DNA of 64,000 bases from an uncultured Tateyamaria sp. (GTDB taxonomy: Bacteria > Pseudomonadota > Alphaproteobacteria > Rhodobacterales > Rhodobacteraceae). The notes under the pieces are model-generated. The model had not been told where the DNA came from, searched no databases, and saw only the letters and a program-made list of their open reading frames with translations. A program made the position numbers and the translations under genes. Shown one piece after another: positions 1 through 11,000 of this stretch; the first letter of the stretch is position 1; the number at the start of each line of letters is the position of its first letter. Location of the stretch: positions 1 to 64,000 of the forward strand of contig NZ_CANNGP010000022.1 in NCBI RefSeq assembly GCF_947504105.1, in the 5' to 3' direction.

Positions 1-69
1 TCAACCCTGCCATTTGAAGACGGTTGAGCAACAGCAAAAGTCATACTTGACAGTAGTCCACATAAGAAA

Positions 70-90
70 GGCCCCGCGAAATGCGAGGCC
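70..90 (-). terminator. Rho-independent-like terminator after atpC
   Basis: On the minus strand an 8-position stem with one mismatch (bases 70-77 against 83-90, loop 78-82) lies about 25 bases past the atpC stop. It is followed on that strand by a T-rich run (TTTCTTAT). This is the expected end of the F1 ATP synthase transcript. Confidence 0.75.
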
Positions 91-114
91 TTCGACACAT
101 TTCCCGACAGAGTG

Positions 115-540
115 TTACAGGATGGGTTGCTTTGTGCTCAGGCCAATCGCGGCCCCAACAGCAGCCATGTCTGCCAGAAGTTTGGCCGCGTCGTCCACCG
201 GGCCGGTGTCGCTTTGAGATGCATCCTTGGCGCGATTGTAGATGTCTTGGGCGTCATCAAACATCGCATCCATCTGGTCTTGCGTCATGTCACCCTTCGA
301 CACCGCACGTTCAGCCAAAACAGATACGCCTTGCGCACCAATTTCTGCGAAACCACCGGTCACGACATATTCATGAGTGTCATTGCCCGCATCAACCTTG
401 AGCACGCCGGGGCGCAGTGTCGTGATCGTGGGGGCGTGGTCGGCCATCACGGTCATGTCGCCATCGGCACCGGGAATCTGCACGGCTGTCGCGTCCATGG
501 ACGCGAGGCTACGCTCGGGCGATACCAAATCAAATTGCAT
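115..540 (-). CDS. atpC: ATP synthase F1 subunit epsilon
   Basis: Encodes a 141-residue epsilon subunit of the F1 catalytic sector, which couples the gamma rotor to the F0 ring and damps ATP hydrolysis. The start is the ATG reading [12 protein letters not shown], preceded by an AGGAG ribosome site; a longer in-frame reading would begin 13 codons upstream without that support. The N-terminal half is the usual beta-sandwich ([18 protein letters not shown]) and the C-terminal part is a helical hairpin region. It is the last gene of the atpHAGDC operon, separated from atpD by a short palindrome. Length and gene order fit the family. Confidence 0.97.
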   Translation of the reverse strand: MQFDLVSPERSLASMDATAVQIPGADGDMTVMADHAPTITTLRPGVLKVDAGNDTHEYVVTGGFAEIGAQGVSVLAERAVSKGDMTQDQMDAMFDDAQDIYNRAKDASQSDTGPVDDAAKLLADMAAVGAAIGLSTKQPIL

Positions 541-602
541 ATCGTTCTCCTCTTTGGGGCGGCGGGGTGAACCCCGCACTAAGCCCGGAGATTGAGATGT
601 AG

Positions 603-621
603 GGCGGGCCCCAAGCCCGCC
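603..621. repeat. Intergenic palindrome between atpD and atpC
   Basis: A perfect 7-bp inverted repeat (603-609 with 615-621, loop 610-614) fills the gap between atpD and atpC, directly past the atpD stop. There is no T tract, so it is not a simple terminator. In the mRNA it would form a GC-only hairpin, possibly protecting the atpAGD part or tuning epsilon expression. It also looks like a short dispersed palindromic element, which cannot be tested within this window. Confidence 0.6.
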
Positions 622-627
622 TTACGA

Positions 628-2070
<1,443 letters not shown>

Positions 2071-2943
2071 TTACAGCGCTTCCGCGCCGGAAATAATTTC
2101 AATCAGCTCATTGGTGATCACAGCCTGACGCGAGCGGTTGAACTCGATGGTCAGCTTGTCGATCATGTCGCCAGCGTTGCGGGTCGCGTTGTCCATGGCG
2201 CTCATTCGAGCCCCCTGTTCGGACGCACCGTTTTCCAGCAGGCCGGAAAAGATCGCTGTGGCCACGCCGCGCGGCAGAAGGTCGGCCAGAATGGCCTCTT
2301 CGTCTGGCTCGTAATCATAGAGCGTGTCGCTGCCCTCGTAATCCTCGGGGATTGCAAAGGGGATAATCTGCTGTGCCGTGGGGATCTGCGTCACGACGTT
2401 CTGGAACTTCGAGAAGAAGATCGTCGCCGCGTCATATTCGCCCGCATCAAAGCGGCCCAACACATCCTTGGCCACGCCTTGGGCATCCGCATAGCTCATG
2501 CGTTTGACCTCGGTCATATCCACATGACCAACGAACATGTTGCCAAAGTCGCGTTTCAACTGATCGCGACCTTTCTTGCCAACAGTCAAAATCTTGACTG
2601 TCTTGCCTGCGGCTTGCAGCTCGGTGGCCTTGGCCCGTGCCAGTTTGGCGATGTTGGTGTTGAACCCACCGCACAAACCGCGTTCCGACGTCATGACCAC
2701 CAGCAGGTGCGTCTGGTCCGACCCGGTGCCCGACAAAAGCCTGGGCGCGCTGTCAGAGCCAGCCGCAGCCGACGCCAGCCCCGCCATCACGGCGGTGAAC
2801 CGTTCGGCATAGGGGCGCGACATTTCGGCAGCTTCCTGTGCCCGCCGCAGTTTTGCGGCGGCCACCATCTGCATGGCCTTGGTGATCTTCCGCGTCGACT
2901 TGACGCTTTCGATCCTGTTTTTCAGGTCCTTGAGATTTGGCAT
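2071..2943 (-). CDS. atpG: ATP synthase F1 subunit gamma
   Basis: Encodes the 290-residue central rotor stalk of F1. The N-terminal helix ([20 protein letters not shown]) and the C-terminal helix ([20 protein letters not shown]) are the two long helices that form the rotating coiled coil in the family. Length is normal. It sits 12 bases after atpA and 18 bases before atpD, in the standard F1 order. Confidence 0.98.
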   Translation of the reverse strand: MPNLKDLKNRIESVKSTRKITKAMQMVAAAKLRRAQEAAEMSRPYAERFTAVMAGLASAAAGSDSAPRLLSGTGSDQTHLLVVMTSERGLCGGFNTNIAKLARAKATELQAAGKTVKILTVGKKGRDQLKRDFGNMFVGHVDMTEVKRMSYADAQGVAKDVLGRFDAGEYDAATIFFSKFQNVVTQIPTAQQIIPFAIPEDYEGSDTLYDYEPDEEAILADLLPRGVATAIFSGLLENGASEQGARMSAMDNATRNAGDMIDKLTIEFNRSRQAVITNELIEIISGAEAL

Positions 2944-2955
2944 TGCCCGATCCCC

Positions 2956-4497
2956 TTATGCGAAGGTCGAAGCGAACTCGTCGAGGACCGCCTTCATCTT
3001 GTCGACGTTCTCGCCCGACTTGAACTTGGGATCTTCATCAGCGATCCACTTCAGGAAGTCGGCTTTTTGCGACCGCAGGAAGTTGAGCAGGCCCGCTTCG
3101 AATTTACCAACTGCGCTGACGTCGATGTTGTCGAGGTAGCCGTTTGTGCCCGCAAAGATGGTACATACAATCTCGGCATTCGTCAGGGGCGAATACTGCG
3201 CCTGCTTCATCAGCTCTGTCAGGCGCGCGCCACGGTTCAGCAGCTGCTGTGTGGCGGCATCAAGGTCAGAGCCAAACTGGGCAAAGGCCGCCATTTCACG
3301 GTACTGGGCCAGCGACAGTTTCACCGGACCCGCAACCGACGACATCGCCGATGTCTGGGCCGAAGACCCAACACGCGAAACCGACAGACCGGTGTTCACG
3401 GCGGGGCGGATGCCCTGGTAGAACAGTTCGGTTTCAAGGAAGATCTGGCCGTCGGTGATCGAGATCACGTTGGTCGGAATAAAGGCTGACACGTCGCCGC
3501 CTTGCGTTTCGATGATCGGCAGGGCCGTCAGCGAACCGGCACCGTTGTCTTCGTTCAGCTTGGCCGAACGTTCCAGCAGGCGCGAGTGAAGGTAGAAAAC
3601 GTCGCCAGGATACGCTTCACGGCCTGGTGGGCGGCGCAGCAGCAGCGACATCTGGCGGTAGGATACGGCCTGTTTGGACAGGTCATCATAGATGATCAGC
3701 GCGTGGCGGCCATTGTCACGGAAGAACTCGGCCATGGCGGTCGCGGCGTAAGGTGCCAGGAACTGCATGGGGGCCGGGTCGGATGCAGTTGCGGCGACGA
3801 CGATCGAATAGTCAATCGCACCGGACTCTTCGAGCTTCTTCACCAGCTGCGCCACGGTCGAACGCTTCTGGCCTACGGCGACGTAGATGCAGTAGAGCTT
3901 CTTGCTCTCATCATCGCCGGCAGCGTCGTTGTAGGATTTCTGGTTCAGGATCGCGTCCAGAGCGACGGCGGTCTTGCCGGTCTGACGGTCACCAATGATC
4001 AGTTCGCGCTGACCACGGCCAATCGGGATCATCGCGTCAACGGCTTTGAGGCCGGTCGCCATCGGTTCGTGCACCGATTTACGCGGGATGATGCCGGGCG
4101 CTTTGACGTCAGCGACGCGACGCTCGGACGAGGCGATGGGGCCTTTGCCGTCCAGCGGGTTGCCCAGACCGTCCACAACGCGGCCCAGCAGTTCGTTCCC
4201 GGCGGGCACGTCCACGATGGAGTTGGTGCGCTTGACGGTGTCACCTTCTTTGATGTCGCGGTCGGACCCGAAGATAACAACACCAACGTTGTCGTTCTCG
4301 AGGTTCAGGGCCATGCCCTGAATGCCACCGGGGAATTCGACCATCTCACCGGCTTGCACGTTGTCGAGGCCATAGACGCGGGCAATCCCGTCCCCTACCG
4401 ACAAAACGCGGCCCACTTCGGCCACTTCTGCTTCCTGACCAAAGTTCTTGATCTGGTCTTTCAGGATCGCAGAAATCTCTGCTGCTTGGATACCCAT
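2956..4497 (-). CDS. atpA: ATP synthase F1 subunit alpha
   Basis: Encodes the 513-residue non-catalytic nucleotide-binding alpha subunit. The Walker A motif GDRQTGKT is at residues 169-176, and the C-terminal region carries the conserved VSRVGSSAQ stretch with the arginine that reaches into the catalytic site. The ATG abuts the atpH stop codon with no spacer, so translation is probably coupled. It belongs to the F1-only operon typical of Rhodobacterales, where the F0 genes sit at another locus; none are seen here. Confidence 0.99.
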   Translation of the reverse strand: MGIQAAEISAILKDQIKNFGQEAEVAEVGRVLSVGDGIARVYGLDNVQAGEMVEFPGGIQGMALNLENDNVGVVIFGSDRDIKEGDTVKRTNSIVDVPAGNELLGRVVDGLGNPLDGKGPIASSERRVADVKAPGIIPRKSVHEPMATGLKAVDAMIPIGRGQRELIIGDRQTGKTAVALDAILNQKSYNDAAGDDESKKLYCIYVAVGQKRSTVAQLVKKLEESGAIDYSIVVAATASDPAPMQFLAPYAATAMAEFFRDNGRHALIIYDDLSKQAVSYRQMSLLLRRPPGREAYPGDVFYLHSRLLERSAKLNEDNGAGSLTALPIIETQGGDVSAFIPTNVISITDGQIFLETELFYQGIRPAVNTGLSVSRVGSSAQTSAMSSVAGPVKLSLAQYREMAAFAQFGSDLDAATQQLLNRGARLTELMKQAQYSPLTNAEIVCTIFAGTNGYLDNIDVSAVGKFEAGLLNFLRSQKADFLKWIADEDPKFKSGENVDKMKAVLDEFASTFA

Positions 4498-5058
4498 TTA
4501 TCCGACCTCTTTCATTGCATTCTGGAGGGAAGCGAGCTTGGAGCGGATCGACGTGTCGATCATCTTCGAGCCCACTTTTACGATCAAACCGCCGATAAGG
4601 CTTTCATCGACGGTTGCATTGATGGTGACGTCCTTGCCCATGCGGGCCTTGAGCGTCTTGGCAAGCTTGTCGCTTTGCGTTTTTGTCAGCGCTTTGGCGG
4701 TTGTGACGTCAGCTGTGACTTCACCCTTGTCTTCGGCGATCACGTCGCGCAACGCCTTGACCAATTGCGGCAGCACAAAGAGGCGCCGCTTGTCAGCCAT
4801 CAGGGCCAACGTGTTCGACATCAGGTCGGTCAGCTTGGCTTTCTTCGCGATCGCGGTGACGGCGGCGGCCTGCTCTTCCCGGCTGTAAACGGGCGAGTGG
4901 ATCAGGGCATTGAAATCACCGCTGTCGGCCATGGCAGCCGTCAGGGTTTCAATATCACCTTCGAGTTTTTTGACGGCTTTGCCTTCCTTGGCAAGGTCGT
5001 AGACAGCTGTGGCATAGCGGGCTGCGATGCCTGTGGAGATCGAAGCTGGTTCGGACAC
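4498..5058 (-). CDS. atpH: ATP synthase F1 subunit delta (OSCP)
   Basis: Encodes the peripheral-stalk delta subunit that ties F1 to the F0 b subunits. The chosen start is a GTG (VSEPASISTGIAARYA) with an AAGGGTGG-like ribosome site just upstream, giving 186 residues, the normal size. An upstream in-frame ATG at 5208 would add 50 residues unlike the family and would run through the leader hairpin. The central GGLIVKVGSKMIDTSIRSKL segment near the C-terminus is the delta signature. It is the first gene of the operon. Confidence 0.95.
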   Translation of the reverse strand: MSEPASISTGIAARYATAVYDLAKEGKAVKKLEGDIETLTAAMADSGDFNALIHSPVYSREEQAAAVTAIAKKAKLTDLMSNTLALMADKRRLFVLPQLVKALRDVIAEDKGEVTADVTTAKALTKTQSDKLAKTLKARMGKDVTINATVDESLIGGLIVKVGSKMIDTSIRSKLASLQNAMKEVG

Positions 5059-5124
5059 GTCCACCCTTTCGATGTCTTGGCCCGGATTGCTGCACACGGA
5101 TGCATGGCCCGGGGTGTTGGACCG

Positions 5125-5156
5125 CCCTGATTTTGGCCAAGGCGTGAAAATCAGGG
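5125..5156 (-). promoter_or_regulatory. Leader hairpin upstream of atpH
   Basis: A perfect 10-bp inverted repeat: 5125-5134 pairs with 5147-5156 across a 12-base loop. It lies 67 bases upstream of the atpH GTG on the minus strand. If transcription starts upstream of it, the leader mRNA would carry a stable hairpin. There is no T tract, so it is more like an mRNA-stability or protein-binding element, or an operator, than a terminator. Confidence 0.55.
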
Positions 5157-5266
5157 GGGATGTAGCAGAGGGTTTGCCACCCCGCAACATGTCTTCGTGA
5201 ACGGGCACTGGGGTGCTTATTTCATGATTTCAAGGGGTTAACAAAACTGCGACCTATTGGCCCTCA

Positions 5267-5283
5267 GGAATTGTAAGAATTCC
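5267..5283. promoter_or_regulatory. Inverted repeat GGAATT-5-AATTCC in divergent spacer
   Basis: Perfect 6-bp arms (5267-5272 and 5278-5283) around a 5-base centre lie between the leftward atp operon and the rightward RTX-type gene. The dyad form and location suggest a protein-binding site, but no regulator is linked to it. Confidence 0.3.
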
Positions 5284-5453
5284 GTCACAAAACGTGCGCG
5301 TTTGGGGCCGATTCCGAGCCGCAGGATAGGCCACGTGGTCTGAATGCAACGTTTTGCGGGGCAATAGAGATTGGCTGCTGATCACCGCATTGACTCTGTT
5401 TAGCGTCAGCCACAGCTTACCCGAGTTCGGGGGCGAACGGAGAAGGATTTGGT

Positions 5454-6893
5454 ATGAGTGCTTTGCTGCTTTTGGCATTGATGTCGGGTGGATTGACGCT
5501 GGGGGCTTTGGACGATGGCGACGCGGCGCGCGATGGCGATTCCGCTGACACGCCTGATGAGCCGGACACAACGGATGAGCCGGACGTTGGCGCGGCGTTC
5601 AGCTTCGATCCAGGAGCCAATGAGATCTCGGTTGAAGTGGGTAAAGATGAAACGCGCACGCTTGTTGCCGTGCGCCTAACCGAAGAATTCGCAATCTCAG
5701 GCTGCTGCGCGAGCGGTACAGATTACTCCATGCGCTTTTTTCTTGTCGACGACATCGACAACTTCCCCCCATCTGCGGAAGACGTTCTTGCCGCCAATGC
5801 AGACACGCTGGTCGAGGGGGAAGACTTCGAAATCGAAGGCGAGGATCTGTTTTTGTTCTATGATGCCTATTGGGACAATGTCGCCGGGGCCGAGGAAGTC
5901 GGCCAAGTGGATCTGGGTCGCTTTTCATCCAATACGGGCGATGACGGAACGGAACCCTTCGTCAATGACACGCGTGACACCGACGCGACTTTGGCCACGA
6001 ATGCCCCTGTGACGATATTCGAATACACGAATCCGTTTGGAGAAGGGGACGGCTTCACCGAAGACAACCTGACCGAAATCACAGTGGATCCTTTTCTAGT
6101 CCCCGAGCGCTCGACCGACATTGTGACCCAAATCACCGGCGAAGATGGACAAACTGAAACGCAATATGACCAGACGGGTGCTGTTGTGTTCGGCAGTGAC
6201 GGCGATGACGTTGTGACTGTTCTTGGGACAGGGATCGACGCGACCTATTCAATCCAGACACTTGCGGGTGATGATAGCATCACCGTCGATGCCTCGAACT
6301 CATACCTGGCAAATACTATCGGCGTATCCACTGTGAACATTGATGCCGGTGATGGAAATGATACCATTGACGGTCTGGGTAACGAGACCAACGTATTTGG
6401 CGGCGCTGGCAACGATCAGATAGTGCTGGATTTTGACTTTGACGGCACCGCAGTCGGAGGCGACGGCAATGACCTGATCATCGCGGCGGACGGCTTGGTC
6501 ACGGATGGCGCCACACTGGATGGCGGTGCCGGGGACGATCAGATCATTATCAACAACGCGCTCGATTTTGACATTACGACCGGCGAAGGGGCCGATCTTG
6601 TCGCGCTTGGACCTGAACTGCGCGACAGTTTGCTGCCCATCACTATTACAGACTTCGATCCGAATGAAGATGCGCTTGTTCTGGCGCTTGGCGTCGATAC
6701 TCCCGACGAAGTTGCGCTGACGATCTTTCGCAACTTAGCCGAAGATCGGACCGAAATTCGTGCCATCGTCCCGGCGGTCGAGGCGATGACAGATACCGAA
6801 TTTGGCGTACTGCTGTACCTCGAGGGCGCACCGGAAATTGCGGATGACAGAATTGCCATCGTGAACGACCTACCGACACCTGCGGTTACTTGA
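5454..6893 (+). CDS. Acidic RTX-type calcium-binding repeat protein
   Basis: Encodes a very acidic 479-residue protein. A short hydrophobic N-terminus (residues 2-19) may act as a signal or anchor and is followed by a run of Asp-rich spacer. Residues about 247-382 hold glycine/aspartate repeats of the RTX type (GSDGDDVV, DAGDGNDTI, GGAGNDQI, GGDGNDLI, GGAGDDQI), which in known proteins bind Ca2+ and fold outside the cell. Residues 48-240 match nothing I recognise and include adjacent cysteines at 84-85. The ribosome site GGAGAAGG supports the ATG. No type I secretion genes are nearby. Likely surface or secreted; function unknown. Confidence 0.8.
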   Translation: MSALLLLALMSGGLTLGALDDGDAARDGDSADTPDEPDTTDEPDVGAAFSFDPGANEISVEVGKDETRTLVAVRLTEEFAISGCCASGTDYSMRFFLVDDIDNFPPSAEDVLAANADTLVEGEDFEIEGEDLFLFYDAYWDNVAGAEEVGQVDLGRFSSNTGDDGTEPFVNDTRDTDATLATNAPVTIFEYTNPFGEGDGFTEDNLTEITVDPFLVPERSTDIVTQITGEDGQTETQYDQTGAVVFGSDGDDVVTVLGTGIDATYSIQTLAGDDSITVDASNSYLANTIGVSTVNIDAGDGNDTIDGLGNETNVFGGAGNDQIVLDFDFDGTAVGGDGNDLIIAADGLVTDGATLDGGAGDDQIIINNALDFDITTGEGADLVALGPELRDSLLPITITDFDPNEDALVLALGVDTPDEVALTIFRNLAEDRTEIRAIVPAVEAMTDTEFGVLLYLEGAPEIADDRIAIVNDLPTPAVT

Positions 6894-6898
6894 TCGTT

Positions 6899-7642
6899 CT
6901 AAACCCGCCCCGCCACGGGGGCGGTGACGCCCTGTGGTAGCTTTTGCCGCTTCGCTTTCGCCCGTACCACCTTGCCCTTGGGCGGGTAGACCAGTTTCGA
7001 TGCTTCCACCATGAAGGCCCCGCCAGCCACCATCCCTGGCATCAGGCGCCCGACCTTTTCGAACATAGCGGCTGATTTCATCCACACCCGTCTGCTGGAT
7101 GGAAACTGATAAAGCGCGCCGACATGCCGTTCGGGCAGAAACTGGTGTTTGCGCAACTGCGTCTCGAGCTGGCTGGCGGAATAGGGTCGACCAAAACCAA
7201 AAGGGGTGCGGTCACGGCGACTCCACAGCCCTGCGCGATTGGGCACGATGAACAGCGCTTTGCCGCCCGGCCCCAACACGCGCCACGCTTCTTCGAGAAG
7301 GTCATAAGCGCGTTCCGAAGTCTCGAGACCATGTAGGATGACCAACTTGTCCACGTGACCCGTCTCGATCGGCCAGAGCGTTTCTTCTGTCAGCACCGAT
7401 ACGTTGGGCATATCGGGCGGCCAGGGCATCACCCCTTGGGGACCGGGCATCAAAGCGATCACGCGGCGCGCTTCCTTCAGATAGGGGCGCAAAAGGGGTG
7501 CCGCGAACCCGAAACCCGCCACTGTCTGGCCCTTGGCCTCGGGCCACAGCTCCACGAGCCGTCGTCGTAGCGATGCCTGCGCCGCCCGCCCCAACGCGCT
7601 GCGGTAATAGAAATTGCGCAGGTCCTGCACATCAAGATGCAT
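6899..7642 (-). CDS. Class I SAM-dependent methyltransferase-like protein
   Basis: Encodes 247 residues. The segment [16 protein letters not shown] replaces the usual glycine-rich SAM loop, an acidic-free [16 protein letters not shown] follows, and a later [20 protein letters not shown] motif is typical of UbiE/Methyltransf_11 enzymes. The substrate is unknown. The SAM-binding loop is degenerate compared with classic GxGxG, so activity is not certain. It is divergent from gloB with about 70 bases between starts, a pairing I associate with Rhodobacterales. The C-terminus is Lys/Arg-rich. Confidence 0.8.
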   Translation of the reverse strand: MHLDVQDLRNFYYRSALGRAAQASLRRRLVELWPEAKGQTVAGFGFAAPLLRPYLKEARRVIALMPGPQGVMPWPPDMPNVSVLTEETLWPIETGHVDKLVILHGLETSERAYDLLEEAWRVLGPGGKALFIVPNRAGLWSRRDRTPFGFGRPYSASQLETQLRKHQFLPERHVGALYQFPSSRRVWMKSAAMFEKVGRLMPGMVAGGAFMVEASKLVYPPKGKVVRAKAKRQKLPQGVTAPVAGRV

Positions 7643-7714
7643 GATCGTCTCTTGTTCAACCGGCCCGTTCGGACCACCTTGTTCCTAACACTAAGCACAA
7701 AGAGCCGAATTGCC

Positions 7715-8482
7715 ATGCCCCTCGACATCCGCACAATCCCTTGCCTTGACGATAACTATGCCTTTCTGGCGCATGATCCTGAGACGGGTGACACCGCTTT
7801 GATCGATGCGCCTGAGGCGGAACCGATCCTTACCATGCTGGCCGAGACGGGGTGGAAGCTTACCGATGTTCTTGTCACGCATCATCACTATGATCACGTG
7901 GACGGGTTGGCCGGCATTCTGGCTCAGCACCCTGCCCGCGTTATCGGGGCAGAGGCAGACGCGCATCGACTTCCAGAACTCGACGTGCAGGTGACAGAGG
8001 GCGACAAAGTGACCGTTGGGTCGGAAACAGGTGTCGTCATCGACGTGTCTGGCCATACGATCGGGCACATCGCCTTTCATTTCCCGGGTTCGAAGGCCAT
8101 CTTTACCGCCGACAGTCTCATGGCCCTCGGATGTGGTCGCGTGTTCGAAGGGACCAAGCCGCAAATGCATGATAGCCTGCAAAAGCTTGCTACTCTGCCT
8201 GGCGACACCGTTGTCTACTCCGGCCACGAATACACAGCCTCAAACGGGAAATTCGCTCTGACCATTGATCCCGGAAACCCCGACCTTATATCACGGGTCC
8301 GCGAGGTGACCGAAAAACGCGCATCGGGCATCCCGACCGTTCCATCGCTTTTGTCCGAGGAACTGGCAACAAACCCTTTTCTGCGCGCCCACGATCCCGC
8401 CGTTCAGGCCCATCTGGGCATGGAGGGCGCCAACGCCACCGACGTATTCACGGAAATCCGCACCCGGAAGGACAACTTCTGA
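7715..8482 (+). CDS. gloB: Hydroxyacylglutathione hydrolase (glyoxalase II)
   Basis: Encodes a 255-residue cytoplasmic glyoxalase II, which hydrolyses S-lactoylglutathione to lactate and glutathione in methylglyoxal detoxification. The metallo-beta-lactamase motif THHHYDHVDG begins at residue 55 and binds the two metals. Further ligands appear in GHTIGHIAFH, in FTADSLM and in YSGHEYT, and a C-terminal glutathione-binding helical part (NPFLRAHDP) is complete. The start MPLDIRTIPCLDDNY is typical; an in-frame ATG 26 codons upstream is unlikely. Confidence 0.95.
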   Translation: MPLDIRTIPCLDDNYAFLAHDPETGDTALIDAPEAEPILTMLAETGWKLTDVLVTHHHYDHVDGLAGILAQHPARVIGAEADAHRLPELDVQVTEGDKVTVGSETGVVIDVSGHTIGHIAFHFPGSKAIFTADSLMALGCGRVFEGTKPQMHDSLQKLATLPGDTVVYSGHEYTASNGKFALTIDPGNPDLISRVREVTEKRASGIPTVPSLLSEELATNPFLRAHDPAVQAHLGMEGANATDVFTEIRTRKDNF

Positions 8483-8678
8483 GACGCGCGGGTCCACCGA
8501 TGCGCCCAATGTGACACCATAGTAACGTTTCTCACGCACATTGTGAGGGTCAAGGCAAAGAAAAGCCTTGAAGCTGCGCGATCTTCAACCAAACTTAAAC
8601 ACATGAGGCCATGGTTGGTATGGGGCCTCGACATACCTTGGCGCCCCCACCCGACCCCGATCGAAAGGAGCACTGCCC
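8483..8678. promoter_or_regulatory. Spacer upstream of clpA with several small dyads
   Basis: This 196-base gap holds three short inverted repeats: CTCAC/GTGAG at 8531-8547, TTGAAG/CTTCAA at 8568-8588, and GAGGCC/GGCCTC at 8605-8629. The CTTGAA at 8567-8572 resembles a heat-shock sigma -35 element, as would suit clpA, but no convincing matching -10 was found. The clpA ribosome site AAAGGAG is at about 8664-8670. Confidence 0.35.
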
Positions 8679-11000
8679 GTGCCTTCATTCTCGACGACAC
8701 TCGAAAAAGCCATTCACCAGGCGCTTGCGCTGGCCAACGAACGCCGGCACGAATTTGCAACGCTTGAACATCTGCTGCTGTCTCTGGTCGATGAACCGGA
8801 TGCTCACCGTGTCATGCAGGCCTGTTCGGTCGACATCGACGAGTTGCGCGGCACGCTTGAGGAATTCGTGGACGACGACCTGTCGAACCTTGTGACCGAC
8901 ATTGACGGGTCGGAAGCCGTACCCACAGCCGCCTTCCAGCGCGTGATTCAGCGGGCCGCGATCCACGTTCAATCCTCCGGCCGGACAGAGGTGACGGGCG
9001 CCAATGTGCTTGTCGCAATTTTTGCCGAGCGCGAATCGAATGCGGCATACTTCCTGCAAGAGCAGGACATGACCCGCTATGACGCGGTGAACTTCATCGC
9101 GCATGGTGTCGCCAAAGACCCCGCCTTTGGCGAGGCGCGGCCTGTCTCTGGTGCGCCGGAAGCCGAGGAAGAGCCGCAAGGCGTGACCGAAGGCGAGAAG
9201 AAGGAAAGCGCGCTGGCCAAGTATTGCGTGGACCTGAACGAAAAGTCGCGCGAGGGCGATATCGATCCGCTGATCGGCCGATCAGCTGAGGTTGAGCGCT
9301 GTATTCAGGTGCTGTGCCGCCGCCGAAAGAACAACCCGCTTCTTGTGGGTGATCCGGGCGTAGGCAAGACCGCCATCGCCGAAGGTCTGGCGCGCAAGAT
9401 CGTGGCTGGTGAAACGCCCGAAGTGCTGTCTGGTACAACCATCTATTCGCTCGACATGGGCGCGCTGTTGGCCGGTACGCGCTATCGCGGTGATTTCGAG
9501 GAACGTTTGAAGGCGGTCGTGACCGAGCTGGAAGAGCACAAGGACGCTGTTCTGTTCATTGACGAGATTCACACCGTGATCGGTGCCGGTGCCACATCTG
9601 GCGGCGCTATGGATGCGTCAAACTTGCTGAAACCTGCTTTGCAGGGCGGCAAGCTGCGCACAATGGGCTCAACCACTTACAAAGAGTTCCGCCAGCATTT
9701 TGAGAAAGACCGCGCGCTGAGCCGCCGGTTCCAGAAGATCGACGTGAACGAGCCGTCGGTCGAAGACGCTACGAAGATCCTGAAAGGGCTGAAACCCTAT
9801 TTCGAGGATCACCATGGCGTCAAATACACCTCCGACGCGATCAAAACCTCTGTCGAGCTGGCGAGCCGGTACATCAACGACCGCAAGCTGCCCGACAGCG
9901 CCATTGACGTGATCGATGAGGCGGGCGCGGCTCAACACCTTGTCGCCGCCGCCAAGCGCCGTAAGACCATCGGCACCAAGGAGATCGAGAATGTCGTGGC
10001 AAAGATCGCCCGCATTCCTCCGAAAAACGTGTCCAAGGACGATGCAGAGACCCTCAAGGATCTCGAAGCCTCGCTCAAACGCGTGGTGTTCGGCCAAGAC
10101 AACGCCATCGAGGCGCTTTCATCTGCTATCAAGCTGGCACGCGCCGGTCTACGGGAACCTGAAAAGCCCATCGGCAACTACCTGTTCGCCGGTCCCACCG
10201 GCGTGGGCAAGACCGAGGTAGCCAAGCAACTGGCAGACACGCTGGGCGTGGAAATGCTGCGCTTCGACATGTCGGAATACATGGAGAAACACGCCGTCAG
10301 CCGTCTGATCGGTGCCCCTCCGGGATATGTGGGGTTCGATCAGGGTGGCATGCTCACCGATGGCGTCGACCAGCATCCGCATTGTGTTTTGTTGTTGGAC
10401 GAGATGGAAAAAGCACATCCGGATGTCTACAACATCCTGCTGCAGGTGATGGACCACGGCAAACTGACTGACCACAACGGCCGGACAGTGGATTTCCGCA
10501 ACGTGATCCTGATCATGACGTCGAACGCGGGGGCGGCAGACATGGCCAAAGCGGCCATCGGCTTTGGCCGCGACCGGCGCGAGGGCGAGGACACGGCCGC
10601 TATCGAGCGCACATTCACGCCAGAGTTTCGCAACCGGCTGGACGCTGTGATCAGCTTTGCACCGCTGGGCAAGGATACGATCCTGTCCGTGGTCGAGAAG
10701 TTCGTGCTGCAACTGGAAGCGCAGCTGATGGACCGCAACGTGACTATCGAGTTGACCAAACCCGCAGCCGAATGGCTGGCCGACAAGGGTTACGATGACA
10801 AGATGGGCGCGCGCCCACTGGGCCGCGTGATCCAAGAGCACATCAAGAAACCCCTGGCTGAAGAATTGCTGTTCGGCAAATTGATGAAAGGCGGCGTTGT
10901 CCGCGTAGGTGTCAAGAACGGTGAGTTGGACCTAAAGCTCTCCGGCCCCGACAAACCTCGCATATCGGGCGACAAGCCACCGCTTCTGACCGCAGACTGA
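8679..11000 (+). CDS. clpA: ATP-dependent Clp protease ATP-binding subunit ClpA
   Basis: Encodes the 773-residue AAA+ unfoldase that feeds substrates, including N-degron proteins delivered by ClpS, into ClpP. It starts at a GTG eight bases after AAAGGAG. It has an N-terminal Clp repeat domain (residues 1-145), a first AAA module with Walker A GDPGVGKT (224-231), and a second with GPTGVGKT (505-512). There is no long middle domain, which distinguishes it from ClpB. No clpS lies next to it. Its stop overlaps the start of the M23 peptidase gene. Confidence 0.97.
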   Translation: MPSFSTTLEKAIHQALALANERRHEFATLEHLLLSLVDEPDAHRVMQACSVDIDELRGTLEEFVDDDLSNLVTDIDGSEAVPTAAFQRVIQRAAIHVQSSGRTEVTGANVLVAIFAERESNAAYFLQEQDMTRYDAVNFIAHGVAKDPAFGEARPVSGAPEAEEEPQGVTEGEKKESALAKYCVDLNEKSREGDIDPLIGRSAEVERCIQVLCRRRKNNPLLVGDPGVGKTAIAEGLARKIVAGETPEVLSGTTIYSLDMGALLAGTRYRGDFEERLKAVVTELEEHKDAVLFIDEIHTVIGAGATSGGAMDASNLLKPALQGGKLRTMGSTTYKEFRQHFEKDRALSRRFQKIDVNEPSVEDATKILKGLKPYFEDHHGVKYTSDAIKTSVELASRYINDRKLPDSAIDVIDEAGAAQHLVAAAKRRKTIGTKEIENVVAKIARIPPKNVSKDDAETLKDLEASLKRVVFGQDNAIEALSSAIKLARAGLREPEKPIGNYLFAGPTGVGKTEVAKQLADTLGVEMLRFDMSEYMEKHAVSRLIGAPPGYVGFDQGGMLTDGVDQHPHCVLLLDEMEKAHPDVYNILLQVMDHGKLTDHNGRTVDFRNVILIMTSNAGAADMAKAAIGFGRDRREGEDTAAIERTFTPEFRNRLDAVISFAPLGKDTILSVVEKFVLQLEAQLMDRNVTIELTKPAAEWLADKGYDDKMGARPLGRVIQEHIKKPLAEELLFGKLMKGGVVRVGVKNGELDLKLSGPDKPRISGDKPPLLTAD

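Larger units (their letters stand above)
5059..5453. other. 395-base spacer between atpH and the RTX-type gene
   Basis: No gene is supported here. The spacer holds the leader of the atp operon (with the hairpin at 5125-5156), a 6-bp inverted repeat at 5267-5283, and the ribosome site (GGAGAAGG) for the rightward gene starting at 5454. Promoters for both directions must lie here, but no clean -35/-10 pair could be chosen by eye. Confidence 0.6.
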
